DNA of 64,000 nucleotides from Kiloniellaceae bacterium (GCA_009377535.1 WHTV01000009.1:1-64000); one strand, 5' to 3'. Numbered from the stretch's first letter, positions 50,375-59,604 are shown. Numbers and translations are program-made. The notes: generated by a model from the sequence alone, not told the origin.

Positions 50375-51493
50375 ATGAAGGTCATCATCATCGGGGGCGG
50401 CATCGTCGGTCTGTCGACAGCCTGGGCCCTGGCGCGCAGCGGCCACGATGCTTTGCTCTTCGAGCAGGGGCCGCTGCCCCACGCGGGCGGGGCCTCCTAT
50501 GACCAGCACCGCCTGATCCGCCTGCCCTATGCCGACCAGCCCGGCTACTGCGCCATGACGGTGGATGCGCTGAGGTCCTGGGGCCGGATGTGGGACGACC
50601 TCGGCGAATCCCACTATGCCGAGGTCGGCAGCCTGGCGCTGTCGACGGAGGAGGGCGACTGGGCCGATCTCTCGCGCCAGACCCTCGACCACCTGGGCCT
50701 CGACTACGAAACCCTCGACGCCAAGCAGATCGAGGCGCTCTGCCCCTTCATGACCGCACCGCCGGAGGCCTGGGGCCTCTACAACACGACCGGTGGCCTG
50801 CTGTTCGCCTCACGCATCGTCGACTCGCTCATCCGCGACCTCGGCCGCCGCGGCGTGACCCTGCGTGGCGAGACCCGCGTGGTCGGCGTCGACCCCGGCA
50901 CCGGCGCCGTCGTCCTGGAGAACGGCAAGCGTGAAACCGCCGACGCCATCGTGGTGGCCGTCGGCGCCTGGACCGCCAAGCTGTTCCCGGAAACCAAGCG
51001 CCGGGCGGTGCCGCACCGCCAGGTGGTGGCCTACATGGCGCCGCCGGAAGCCCATGCCGAGAGCTGGGCCAAGGCGCCGGTCATGGTCCACCTGCTGAAC
51101 GAGGTGGACATCTACGCCGCGCCGCCGGCCGGCGGCAGCGAGCTGAAATTCGGCTGCGGCCAGCACCGCCGCCCGGGCGACCCAGACAGGCTGGACCCGC
51201 TGGGCGACAACGAGGCGGCGGAAGTGGCTTCCGCCTTCGCCCCGCTGCTGCGCGATTTCGCCGACTACAAGGTGTTGCGCGGCCAGGTCTGCCCCTACGC
51301 GGTCTCCCCCGACGAGCGCTTCGTCACCGAAAGCAACGGGCCGATCCTGCTGATCGGCGGCTGCAGCGGGCACATGTTCAAGTTCGGCGCCCTGATGGGC
51401 GAGCAGCTCGCCCGCACCGCGACCGGCGAGACCTCCTTCAAGGACTTCCGCCTCTGGGCGGAGGGCCGTCATCAGACCCTGACCCGCGCCTAG
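50375..51493 (+). CDS. FAD-dependent amine oxidase, monomeric sarcosine oxidase type
   Basis: 372 residues. N-terminal FAD motif GGGIVGLSTAWALARSG (7-23), then SYDQHRLIRLPY. Cys306 in GQVCPYAVSPDERFV aligns with the cysteine that binds FAD covalently in monomeric sarcosine oxidase, and GCSGHMFKFGALMGE matches the C-terminal FAD contact. It likely oxidises a secondary amine such as sarcosine, N-methyltryptophan or pipecolate, making H2O2. A 59-codon open frame with a good ribosome site overlaps its start (see findings). Confidence 0.9.
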   Translation: MKVIIIGGGIVGLSTAWALARSGHDALLFEQGPLPHAGGASYDQHRLIRLPYADQPGYCAMTVDALRSWGRMWDDLGESHYAEVGSLALSTEEGDWADLSRQTLDHLGLDYETLDAKQIEALCPFMTAPPEAWGLYNTTGGLLFASRIVDSLIRDLGRRGVTLRGETRVVGVDPGTGAVVLENGKRETADAIVVAVGAWTAKLFPETKRRAVPHRQVVAYMAPPEAHAESWAKAPVMVHLLNEVDIYAAPPAGGSELKFGCGQHRRPGDPDRLDPLGDNEAAEVASAFAPLLRDFADYKVLRGQVCPYAVSPDERFVTESNGPILLIGGCSGHMFKFGALMGEQLARTATGETSFKDFRLWAEGRHQTLTRA

Positions 51494-51567
51494 AGACCCG
51501 CGGCGGAGGATCCCGGTCGGAGAACGGCGGGGATGACCGGCTGGCGACGCTCTGCTAGGAAGGGGCG

Positions 51568-52305
51568 ATGACCACGAAACTCGCCCCCCATGAACGCATC
51601 TTCGTCGGCCTCGACACCGCGGACGTCGACAAGGCGGCGCGCATCGCGCGCCAGCTGGTCGGCGCCGTCGGCGGCGTCAAGATCGGCAAGGAGCTGTTCA
51701 CGGCGCAGGGACCGGACGGCGTGCGCCTGGCCGCCGGCGGCGCGCCGCTGTTCCTCGACCTGAAGTTCCACGACATCCCCAATACCGTGGCCGGCGCGGT
51801 GCGTGCCGCCGTCCACCTACGGCCCAGGATCCTCAACGTGCACGCCTCCGGCGGGCGCGCCATGATGGTCGCGGCCGCCGAGGCCGCGCGCGAGACGGCC
51901 GAGGATCTCGGCATCGAGCGGCCGAAAGTGATCGGCGTCACCGTGCTCACCAGTCTGGACGCCGCGGACCTCGCCGAGGTCGGCCAGCTGGGCCCGCCCG
52001 AGGCCCAGGTCGAGCGCCTCGCCCGCCTGGCGCAGGACAGCGGCCTCGACGGCGTGGTCTGCTCGGCCCGGGAGATCGTCCTGCTGCGCAAGGCCTGTGG
52101 CCCGGACTTCCTGCTGGTTGTGCCCGGCATCCGCCCGAGCTGGTCGGCCGCCGGGGACCAGAAGCGCATCATGACGCCCGAAGATGCCATCGCCGCCGGC
52201 GCCGACCACATCGTCATCGGTCGCCCGATCACGGCGGCGGACGATCCCCTGGCCGCCGCCCGGCGCATCGCAGCCGACCTGGACGCGGCCGGCGTCGAGG
52301 CGTGA
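51568..52305 (+). CDS. pyrF: Orotidine 5'-phosphate decarboxylase
   Basis: 245 residues, group I OMP decarboxylase. Catalytic tetrad region LFLDLKFHDIPNTV (Lys and Asp), substrate-binding VGLDTADVDKA near the N-terminus, and the phosphate site VVPGIRPSWSA and DHIVIGRPIT. It makes UMP in pyrimidine synthesis. It sits 13 nt before the membrane protein gene and lies upstream of trpF, which is the usual alphaproteobacterial order. Confidence 0.97.
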   Translation: MTTKLAPHERIFVGLDTADVDKAARIARQLVGAVGGVKIGKELFTAQGPDGVRLAAGGAPLFLDLKFHDIPNTVAGAVRAAVHLRPRILNVHASGGRAMMVAAAEAARETAEDLGIERPKVIGVTVLTSLDAADLAEVGQLGPPEAQVERLARLAQDSGLDGVVCSAREIVLLRKACGPDFLLVVPGIRPSWSAAGDQKRIMTPEDAIAAGADHIVIGRPITAADDPLAAARRIAADLDAAGVEA

Positions 52306-52318
52306 CGCTGCCAATATC

Positions 52319-53266
52319 ATGAGCAATCCCAACCAGCCGCCGCCCCAGGCGGTGGCGAACCTGCCAATCGGCGAGACGGTGCTCGGTGCCTTTGCGTCGG
52401 TGGCCGGTCAGTTGGGCCTGGTCGCCCGCGCCGCCAAGGGCGCCTTCCTGCTGCTGGTAATGGCATCGCTGATCTCCCTCGCGCTGCCGGCCGGTGGCAG
52501 CTCCAGCCTGTTCCTGGTGCTGGTGAGCTTCGCGGCGACCTGCCATTTCGGCGTCAACTGGTGCCGCGTCATGCTGCTGGGGCCTGCCGGCCTGCCGGCC
52601 CGCGCCCTGATCTGGCGAGAGCCGCACTGGCGCTTCTTCGGTCACGGCCTGCTGCTGTTTCTCGTCATGATGCTGCTCACCCTTCCCATGACCTTCATCG
52701 GTTCCGTCCTTGCCGGCCTGCTCGGGCTCGCCGGCACGGCGGATGCCGGGCCGGGGCTTGGGGTGGCACTGGTCCTCCTGCTGGTCTTCGTCGGCGTCCT
52801 CTATGTGCTGGCGCGGCTCGGTTTCATCTTCCCGGCCATCGCGGTGGAAGAGAGCTACGATCTGCGTCTTGCCTGGCAGCACACCGCAGGCCAGGGGGCC
52901 AGGGTCACCGCCGCGCTCTTCGCCGCCGGCCTGCCTGTCGTGCTCGCCCAACTGGCGCTCACCGCCTTCCTTTTCGACAGCCTGTTCGACATTTCCATCA
53001 CGCAGATGCTGCCGGCGCCGGGCGGCGAGCTGCCGACGGCAGCACCGCCCCCTTCCGACAGCCTGCCGCAGGAAGCGCCCTCGGTGTTTGCCGTCCTCCT
53101 TTTCGACCTGGTCGCCGCGGTCACCAACTTCCTCTCCTTCGCCGTGCTGTTCTCCCTGCTCTGCCTGGCCTTTCGCACCTGCACCGGCTGGGTGCCGGCG
53201 GGTCCGGCCAGCCTGCCGGCCGCACCGCGGGACGAGGACCGCGACGGCAGCAACGACGGCTTCTAG
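52319..53266 (+). CDS. Polytopic membrane protein of unknown function
   Basis: 315 residues from ATG 52319; the open frame extends 45 codons upstream but that part overlaps pyrF and is rejected. About six membrane helices are visible (around 42-60, 66-80, 108-135, 150-175, 200-222 and 262-287), with a Pro-rich loop between the last two (APGGELPTAAPPPSDSLP) and an acidic C-terminal tail. The pattern ARLGFIFPAIAVEE and LAWQHTAGQG resembles small DUF-type inner-membrane proteins, but I cannot name one. Located between pyrF and trpF. Confidence 0.8.
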   Translation: MSNPNQPPPQAVANLPIGETVLGAFASVAGQLGLVARAAKGAFLLLVMASLISLALPAGGSSSLFLVLVSFAATCHFGVNWCRVMLLGPAGLPARALIWREPHWRFFGHGLLLFLVMMLLTLPMTFIGSVLAGLLGLAGTADAGPGLGVALVLLLVFVGVLYVLARLGFIFPAIAVEESYDLRLAWQHTAGQGARVTAALFAAGLPVVLAQLALTAFLFDSLFDISITQMLPAPGGELPTAAPPPSDSLPQEAPSVFAVLLFDLVAAVTNFLSFAVLFSLLCLAFRTCTGWVPAGPASLPAAPRDEDRDGSNDGF

Positions 53267-53349
53267 CCCGACCAACACCACGAATGGCGGGAGCGCTTCG
53301 GGTGAACCGGTTGACTCGGGCCATCTCCGAGAGGCACTAATCCCGCGCC

Positions 53350-53997
53350 ATGAGCGTGCAAGTGAAAATCTGCGGGATCTCGACAGTTGAGGCGATGACG
53401 GCCGCCGTGGAGGATGGCGTCGCCTTCGTCGGGCTGGTGTTCTATCCGCCGAGCCCGCGCGCCGTCACTCCTTCCCAGGCGGCGGCGCTGGCCGCGCTGG
53501 TCCCGGCGGGCATCGTGAAAACCGGCCTGCTGGTCGATGCCGAGGATGCCACCATCGAGGGGATCCTGAAGGAGGTTTCGCTCGACCTGCTGCAGTTGCA
53601 CGGAGGCGAGAGTCCGGAGCGGGTGGCCGCGATCAAGCGGCGCTTCGGCCTGCCGGTCATGAAGGTGGTGAAGCTGCGCCAGGCGGGCGACCTGGAGGCG
53701 GTGGCGCCCTTCCTCGCCGTGGCCGACCGGCTGCTGTTCGACGCCAAGCCGCCGGCGGCCATGACAGGCGCGCTGCCGGGCGGCAATGCCGTGGCCTTTG
53801 ACTGGACCCTGCTGTCCGGCAGGAGCTGGCCTCTCCCCTGGATGCTGGCCGGCGGGCTCACATCCCAAAACGTAGCGCAGGCGGTCGCCGTCTCCGGTGC
53901 GCCGGCGATCGACGTTTCCTCCGGCGTGGAGGACGCGCCGGGGAAGAAAAATCCGCAGAAAATCGCGGCTTTCCTGGCGGCCGCGCGCGCCCTTTAG
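53350..53997 (+). CDS. trpF: Phosphoribosylanthranilate isomerase
   Basis: 215 residues, a TIM barrel. KICGISTVEAM at the N-terminus holds the catalytic cysteine, ASVSLDLLQLHGGES-type region (here LLQLHGGESPE), LLFDAKPP carries the catalytic Asp, and WMLAGGLTSQNV plus AIDVSSGVEDAPGKK form the phosphate sites. It performs the third step of tryptophan synthesis from chorismate. Upstream of trpB and trpA, consistent with a trpFBA operon. Confidence 0.96.
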   Translation: MSVQVKICGISTVEAMTAAVEDGVAFVGLVFYPPSPRAVTPSQAAALAALVPAGIVKTGLLVDAEDATIEGILKEVSLDLLQLHGGESPERVAAIKRRFGLPVMKVVKLRQAGDLEAVAPFLAVADRLLFDAKPPAAMTGALPGGNAVAFDWTLLSGRSWPLPWMLAGGLTSQNVAQAVAVSGAPAIDVSSGVEDAPGKKNPQKIAAFLAAARAL

Positions 53998-54111
53998 GCG
54001 ACCCGGAATGCCCGGAAGTCCGGCCTGCCGGGCATTGCAGCCGCCGCCCTAATGGGGCAAAGTCCGCCCTTCGTAACCAATAGTGATGCGAAGAAGGGCA
54101 AGACGTCCCCC

Positions 54112-55354
54112 ATGGAGACGCTGAACACCTACCGCGGCGGCCCTGACGAGGGGGCATTTCGGCATTTTCGGCGGCCGCTTCGTCGCCGAGACCCTGATGC
54201 CGCTGATCCTCGACGTCGAGCAGGCCTACAAGGCCGCCCGCAAGGACGCGAGCTTCCAGGCCGACTACGACTACTACGCCAAGCACTATGTCGGCCGGCC
54301 GAGCCCGCTCTACTATGCCGAGCGGCTGACCGCCGAGCTGCGCAAGGGCGCCGACGCCGACCCAAGCGCTCCCCGGGGCGCCAAGATCTACTTCAAGCGC
54401 GACGAGCTGAACCACACCGGCTCCCACAAGGCCAACAACGTGCTGGGGCAGATCCTGCTGGCGCGGCGCATGGGCAAGACCCGCATCATCGCCGAAACGG
54501 GCGCCGGGCAGCACGGCGTCGCCACCGCCACCTTCTGCGCCCTCTTCGACCTGCCTTGCGTGGTCTACATGGGCGCCACCGACATCGAGCGGCAGGCGCC
54601 CAACGTGTTCCGCATGAAGCTGCTGGGCGCCGAGGTAAAGCCGGTGACCAGCGGCACCGGCACCCTGAAAGACGCCATGAACGACGCCCTGCGCGACTGG
54701 GTCGCCAACGTCGAAAACACCTTCTACATCATCGGCACCGCGGCCGGTCCGCACCCCTATCCGGCGATGGTGCGCGACTTCCAGTCGATCATCGGCCGCG
54801 AGACCCGCGAGCAGATCATGGAGGCCGAGGGCCGCCTGCCCGACGCGCTGGTCGCCTGCATCGGCGGCGGCTCCAACGCCATCGGTCTGTTCCACCCCTT
54901 CCTCGACGACAAAGATGTGCGCATCATCGGCGTCGAGGCCGCCGGCCACGGCATCTCCAGCGGCGAGCACGCGGCGTCGCTCACCGGTGGCCGCCCGGGC
55001 GTTCTGCACGGCAACCGTACCTACCTGCTGCAGAACGACGACGGCCAGATCACGGACGCCCACTCGATCTCCGCCGGGCTCGACTATCCCGGCATCGGGC
55101 CGGAGCATTCCTGGCTGCACGACGTCGGCCGCGCCGAGTACGTCTCGGCGACCGATGCGGAGGCGCTGGATGCCTTCCGCCTCTGCTCGCGCATCGAGGG
55201 CATCATCCCGGCGCTGGAGCCGGCTCATGCGCTTGCCTATGTGCGCAAGCTGGCGCCGCTGATGGGACGCGACCAGATCATCGTCATGAACATGTGCGGG
55301 CGCGGCGACAAGGACGTCTTCACCGTCGCCAAGGCCCTGGGAGTGGAGCTGTGA
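54112..55354 (+). CDS. trpB: Tryptophan synthase beta chain, with apparent +1 frameshift near the 5' end
   Basis: The intact frame starts at ATG 54197 and gives 385 residues, which lacks the normal N-terminus. Reading from ATG 54112 ([14 protein letters not shown]) gives the expected first 13 residues, and the region after a G5 run (54150-54154) gives [14 protein letters not shown] in the next frame. Removing one G would restore a 413-residue TrpB. The rest is intact: PLP Lys in [24 protein letters not shown]. TrpB joins indole and serine. Whether the shift is real or a sequencing error cannot be told here. Its stop overlaps the trpA start. Confidence 0.9.
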
Positions 55355-56187
55355 GCGGAACCAGCCGCATCGAGCGGCGCTTCGCCGCGCTGAAGGCCGC
55401 CGGCCGCGGCGCGCTGGTCACCTTCGTGACCGCCGGCGACCCCGACCCGGAGACCTCGCTGGCGATCGTCAAGGGCCTGCCGGGTGCCGGCGCCGACCTC
55501 ATCGAGCTCGGCATGCCGTTTTCCGACCCCATGGCCGAGGGTCCGCCGATCCAGGCCTCCAGCCTGCGCGCGCTGCAGGCCGGCATGACTCTGGCGAAGA
55601 CGCTCGCCATGGTGCGTGCCTTCCGCAAGGACGACGGCGACACGCCGATCATCCTGATGGGCTACTACAACCCGATCTACAGCTACGGCGTGGCGCGTTT
55701 CGTCGCTGACGCCAAGGTCGCCGGGGTCGACGGCCTCATCATCGTCGACCTGCCGCCGGAGGAGGACGAAGAGCTCTGCCTGCCGGCGCTGAAGGCGGGG
55801 CTGCACTGGATCCGCCTGGCCACGCCGACCACCGACGACAAGCGCCTGCCGACGGTGCTGAACAACACCAGCGGCTTCGTCTACTATGTCTCCATCATGG
55901 GCATCACCGGCACCGCCGCGGTGCCGACCGACCACGTGCGCGCAGCGGTGGCCCGCCTGCGCCGCCACACCGACCTGCCGGTCGCCGTCGGCTTCGGCAT
56001 ACGCACGCCGGAGCAGGCCGCCGCCATCGCCGGCATCGCCGATGCCGCCGTCGTCGGCTCGGCCATCGTCGATGCGGTGAAGGCAGAGCTGGACGCCGAC
56101 GGCAAAGCCAAGCCGGGGCTGGCCGCCAAGGTGCTGGCGCTGGTAGAATCCCTGGCCCACGGCGTGCGCGGCAGCCGCGCCGCCTAA
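55351..56187 (+). CDS. trpA: Tryptophan synthase alpha chain
   Basis: 278 residues from GTG 55351, overlapping the trpB stop (GTGA). It is a TIM barrel: [11 protein letters not shown], the active-site [29 protein letters not shown], and the phosphate site [12 protein letters not shown]. Glu52 corresponds to the catalytic Glu49 of E. coli TrpA. The residue matching catalytic Asp60 is Glu63 (MAEGP instead of MADGP). It releases indole to TrpB through a tunnel. The Asp-to-Glu change is conservative and may lower activity (see findings). Confidence 0.96.
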   Translation: MSGTSRIERRFAALKAAGRGALVTFVTAGDPDPETSLAIVKGLPGAGADLIELGMPFSDPMAEGPPIQASSLRALQAGMTLAKTLAMVRAFRKDDGDTPIILMGYYNPIYSYGVARFVADAKVAGVDGLIIVDLPPEEDEELCLPALKAGLHWIRLATPTTDDKRLPTVLNNTSGFVYYVSIMGITGTAAVPTDHVRAAVARLRRHTDLPVAVGFGIRTPEQAAAIAGIADAAVVGSAIVDAVKAELDADGKAKPGLAAKVLALVESLAHGVRGSRAA

Positions 56188-56209
56188 TTTTCGCGGGAGC
56201 ATCGCGCCC

Positions 56210-57238
56210 ATGAACTGGATCACCAACTACGTCAGGCCGAAGATCCGCGCCCTGGTGCAGAAGCCGGATGCGCCGGACAATCTCTGGGAAAAGTGCTCCA
56301 GCTGCAGCCAGATGATCTTCCACCGCGAACTGGAGAACAACCTGCGGGTCTGCCCGCACTGCGGCTTTCACATGCGCATCGCCGCGCGGCGGCGCCTCGA
56401 GCTGCTGTTCGACGACGCCGCCTTCAAGGTGATCGAGCTGCCCGAGGTGCCGCTGGACCCGCTGAAGTTCCGCGACCGCAAGCGCTACACCGACCGCCTG
56501 CGCGAGGCCCAGGCCAAGAACGGCGCCGATGAGGCCATCGTGGTGGCGCACGGCACCATGGGCGGCAAGGCGACCGTCATCGCCGTCTTCAACTTCGCCT
56601 TCATGGGCGGCTCCATGGGCATCACCGTGGGCGAGGGCCTGCTGGCCGCTGCGCGCCTGGCGGTGCTGCAGGAAGCACCGCTGATCGTCATCCCCGCCTC
56701 CGGCGGCGCGCGCATGCAGGAGGGCATCCTTTCGCTCATGCAGATGCCGCGCTCGGTCGCCGCGGTGGAACTGGTGAAGGAGGCGGGCCAGCCCTACATC
56801 GTCGTGCTGACCGACCCGACCACCGGCGGCGTTTCAGCCTCCTTTGCTATGCTGGGCGACATCTCGCTGGCCGAGCCCGGCGCCGTCATCGGCTTCGCCG
56901 GGCAGCGGGTGATCGAGGAGACCATCCGCGAGTCGCTGCCCGAGGGATTCCAACGCGCGGAATACCTGCTCGACCACGGCATGGTCGACATGGTGGTGCG
57001 CCGCGGCGAACTGCGCGACACCCTGGTGCGCATCCTCGCCCTGCTGCGCGACAAGGTGCCGAGCGCCGAGGTGGTGTCGATCAAGGGCGATGGCCGCAAG
57101 GGCGGCGCGCGCAAGCCGGCCGCCGCCGAGACGGCGCCCGAGATCGAGATTCTGCCGCCGCCTCTGGCCAAGAGAACGGAAGCTGGCGCCGTCGAGACCG
57201 CCGGAAACACCGAGGAGGGCGATGCCCCCCGCCGTTGA
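56210..57238 (+). CDS. accD: Acetyl-CoA carboxylase carboxyltransferase beta subunit
   Basis: 342 residues. N-terminal zinc ribbon with four cysteines (C29, C32, C48, C51: KCSSC and VCPHCGFH). The crotonase-fold carboxyltransferase domain follows (FMGGSMGITVGEGL, VIPASGGARMQEG, TDPTTGGVSASFAMLGD, GFAGQRVIEETI). The tail of about 40 residues is Ala/Glu-rich and not conserved. With AccA it moves CO2 from biotin to acetyl-CoA, the first step of fatty-acid synthesis. The last 17 nt overlap folC. Confidence 0.97.
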   Translation: MNWITNYVRPKIRALVQKPDAPDNLWEKCSSCSQMIFHRELENNLRVCPHCGFHMRIAARRRLELLFDDAAFKVIELPEVPLDPLKFRDRKRYTDRLREAQAKNGADEAIVVAHGTMGGKATVIAVFNFAFMGGSMGITVGEGLLAAARLAVLQEAPLIVIPASGGARMQEGILSLMQMPRSVAAVELVKEAGQPYIVVLTDPTTGGVSASFAMLGDISLAEPGAVIGFAGQRVIEETIRESLPEGFQRAEYLLDHGMVDMVVRRGELRDTLVRILALLRDKVPSAEVVSIKGDGRKGGARKPAAAETAPEIEILPPPLAKRTEAGAVETAGNTEEGDAPRR

Positions 57239-58547
57239 CGCGCCGACGCCGGCCGCCACCGGCGGCAAGTCCAGCGATGCGGTCCTCGACCGCCTGACCC
57301 GCCTGCATCCCAAGGTCATCGACCTCTCGCTCGGCCGCGTCGAACGGCTGCTTGCGTTGCTCGGCCATCCCGAGCGGCGCCTGGCGCCGGTGGTGCATGT
57401 CGCCGGCACCAACGGCAAGGGCTCGCTGATCGCCTTTCTGCGCGCCATGCTGGAAGCCGCCGAACGGCGCGTGCAGGTCTATACCTCGCCGCACCTGGTG
57501 CGCTTCCACGAGCGCATCCGACTCAGCAGCGGCCTGATCGACGAGGCGGCACTGATCGCGCTGCTGGAGCGCTGCGAGGCGATGAACGGCCCGCAGCCGA
57601 TCACCTTCTTCGAGGTCACCACCGCCGCCGCCTTCCTCGCCTTCGCCGACGACCCCGCCGACATCCTGCTGCTGGAAGTCGGGCTCGGCGGCCGGCTCGA
57701 CGCCACCAACGTCATAGCGCGGCCGCGTCTGACGGCGATCACGCCGATCGCCCTCGACCACCAGCAGTTCCTCGGCACCACGCTGGAGGCGATCGCCGGC
57801 GAGAAGGCCGGCATCATGAAGCCGGGCGTCACCTGTGTCGTCGGACCGCAGGACGCGGACACCCTAGCCGTGCTGGAAAGCCACGCGCGTGCGATCGGCG
57901 CGCCGCTCTTTGCCTGCGGACGCGACTGGCATTTTCGTGCCGCGGCAGGGGGATTCCGCTACGAGGACGCGAACGGAATTCGCGATCTGCCGAAACCTTC
58001 GCTGCTCGGCAGCCACCAGATCGCCAATGCAGCCCTGGCCGTGGCCTGCGCGACGCAGCTTCAGGCGTTCGGGCTGGCGGACGCCGCTCTGGCGGCGGGC
58101 GTCGCGCGCGCGCTCTGGCCGGCACGCCTGCAACGCCTCATCAAGGGCCCGCTCGTGGAAGCCCTCCCTTCGGATTGGGAGCTGTGGCTCGACGGCGGCC
58201 ACAATCCGGCCGCCGGCCTTGCCCTCGCCGAGACCCTGAAGGACTGGCACGACCGCCCGCTCGAACTCATCTACGGCATGCTGGATACCAAGGTGGCCGC
58301 CGGCTACCTCGAAGCCCTGGCGCCGCATGCCCACGCGCTGAAGGCGGTGCGCATTCCCGGCGAGGCCGCGAGCCTGTCGGCCGAGACGGCGGCCGGTCAC
58401 GCGGCGAAGGCGGGCATCGACGCCGAGGCTTGCGGCTCGGTCATGGAGGCTCTGCAGGCGCATGTCGCAGCGGCGAAAGGGCCCAGCCGCATTCTCATCT
58501 GCGGGTCGCTCTACCTCGCCGGCCAGGTGCTGCGCGACAACGGCTGA
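57222..58547 (+). CDS. folC: Bifunctional folylpolyglutamate synthase / dihydrofolate synthase
   Basis: 441 residues from ATG 57222, inside accD by 17 nt; GAGGAGGG lies just before. P-loop VAGTNGKGSLIAFLRA, the folate region YTSPHLVRFHERIRL, the ATP site LEVGLGGRLDATNV, and SLLGSHQIANAALAVA are typical of FolC (Mur ligase fold). It adds glutamate to dihydropteroate and folates. The overlap suggests translational coupling with accD. The open frame continues upstream inside accD and is not coding. Confidence 0.96.
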   Translation: MPPAVDAPTPAATGGKSSDAVLDRLTRLHPKVIDLSLGRVERLLALLGHPERRLAPVVHVAGTNGKGSLIAFLRAMLEAAERRVQVYTSPHLVRFHERIRLSSGLIDEAALIALLERCEAMNGPQPITFFEVTTAAAFLAFADDPADILLLEVGLGGRLDATNVIARPRLTAITPIALDHQQFLGTTLEAIAGEKAGIMKPGVTCVVGPQDADTLAVLESHARAIGAPLFACGRDWHFRAAAGGFRYEDANGIRDLPKPSLLGSHQIANAALAVACATQLQAFGLADAALAAGVARALWPARLQRLIKGPLVEALPSDWELWLDGGHNPAAGLALAETLKDWHDRPLELIYGMLDTKVAAGYLEALAPHAHALKAVRIPGEAASLSAETAAGHAAKAGIDAEACGSVMEALQAHVAAAKGPSRILICGSLYLAGQVLRDNG

Positions 58548-58556
58548 AGCCGGTAT

Positions 58557-58946
58557 TCAGTAGTTGTTGGTTATGGCGACGTAGTCGGGATCTTCCTGGG
58601 CGTCGCGCTCGTGCATCAGGAATTCATAGTAGCCGCAGCGCTTGCGGCCGGGGTACTCGCGGCAGATCTCGGGCCGCGCCTCGTAAACCGTGCAGCGGCG
58701 CTTTTCCGTATCGAAGAAGGCGCAGATGCTGCCGAAGTGCTCGTCGTCCTGGTGGCGCAGCACGCGCGGGCGCTCGTCCATGCCGTCTTCCTTGAAGCCC
58801 TTCTTGGTGAAGCGCTTCTCGGCCTGCTCTTCGGTCACCTTGAAATGCTCGGCAAGCCGCTTGATGTCCTTCGGCTTGGCATGGATGTTCGGATAGGAAC
58901 AGCAATAACCCGGACACTTCAGGCAGTCGTACTTAACTTTCCCCAC
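58557..58946 (-). CDS. YkgJ-family cysteine-cluster protein
   Basis: 129 residues from GTG 58946, with GAGAAGG upstream; a longer frame to 59141 is rejected because it crosses the terminator of trxA. The cluster CLKCPGYCC (C8, C11, C15, C16) with later cysteines (ICAFF, RRCTVYEARPEICREYP, KRCGYYEF) matches the YkgJ zinc or iron-sulphur family (PF03692). Function unknown; a metal-chelating role is usually assumed. Convergent with folC (9 nt). Confidence 0.9.
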   Translation of the reverse strand: MGKVKYDCLKCPGYCCSYPNIHAKPKDIKRLAEHFKVTEEQAEKRFTKKGFKEDGMDERPRVLRHQDDEHFGSICAFFDTEKRRCTVYEARPEICREYPGRKRCGYYEFLMHERDAQEDPDYVAITNNY

Positions 58947-59060
58947 GTCGGCCTTCTCACCTGGTCGTTGTTCGTCGATGGAACGCGAAGGCGGACCTTC
59001 GGCACTCGCCGTCCGCCTGTCAAGACCAGCGTCCTGCAGCGGGAAGAATCCAGCGGTTGC

Positions 59061-59094
59061 AAACAGAAACCCCGCCGGATTTCTCCGGCGGGGT
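59061..59094 (-). terminator. Rho-independent terminator of trxA
   Basis: On the minus strand an 11-bp perfect stem (ACCCCGCCGGA with TCCGGCGGGGT, loop of 4) is followed by TTCTGTTT. It lies about 95 nt after the trxA stop. Confidence 0.8.
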
Positions 59095-59186
59095 CCGTGG
59101 CATCTGTACTTGGGGGATAAACGTACTTTCGGGGGAATCACGTATTTGGAGGTAACTTACCTTGTTACCCTTAGGTATGTAGGTCC

Positions 59187-59507
59187 TCAGACGACGGATT
59201 CAACCCATTCCATCAACTGACCCTTGCCGACGGCCCCGACCTTGGTGGCGGCGACCTGCCCGTCCTTGAACAGCATGAGGGTGGGAATGCCGCGCACGCC
59301 GTACTTCTGCGGGGTGTGCGGGTTGTCGTCGATATTGATCTTGGCGATCGTGACGCGGCCGTCCATCTCTGCAGCGATCTCTTCCAGCGCCGGTGCGATC
59401 ATCTTGCAGGGGCCGCACCATTCGGCCCAGAAATCGACAAGGACAGGGCCAGCTGCCTTCAAGACATCCTGCTCAAAGGTGCCGTCGCTGGTGGCTCTTG
59501 TGGTCAT
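59187..59507 (-). CDS. trxA: Thioredoxin
   Basis: 106 residues from ATG 59507; upstream in-frame codons are non-conserved. Active site [13 protein letters not shown] with C31 and C34, cis-Pro in [11 protein letters not shown], and the conserved VGAVGKGQL at the end. It is the main cytosolic disulphide reductase. It lies downstream of addA, the usual alphaproteobacterial order addB-addA-trxA, and ends in a strong terminator. Confidence 0.97.
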   Translation of the reverse strand: MTTRATSDGTFEQDVLKAAGPVLVDFWAEWCGPCKMIAPALEEIAAEMDGRVTIAKINIDDNPHTPQKYGVRGIPTLMLFKDGQVAATKVGAVGKGQLMEWVESVV

Positions 59508-59604
59508 GGAAACATACCCCTGTGAGGATACTGCCGAAGGGCCGGGCTGGCCCCAAGGTCTGTTATGAAGTTGGCCTAAATGTAGGGAGCGGCATATGGC
59601 AGCG

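Noticed and set aside
54052-56187. 711-codon frame that joins the trpB start to trpA
   Set aside because: The middle is the +1 shadow frame of trpB (Arg/Pro-rich); only its first codons and its trpA end are real. It reflects the frameshift, not a fusion protein.
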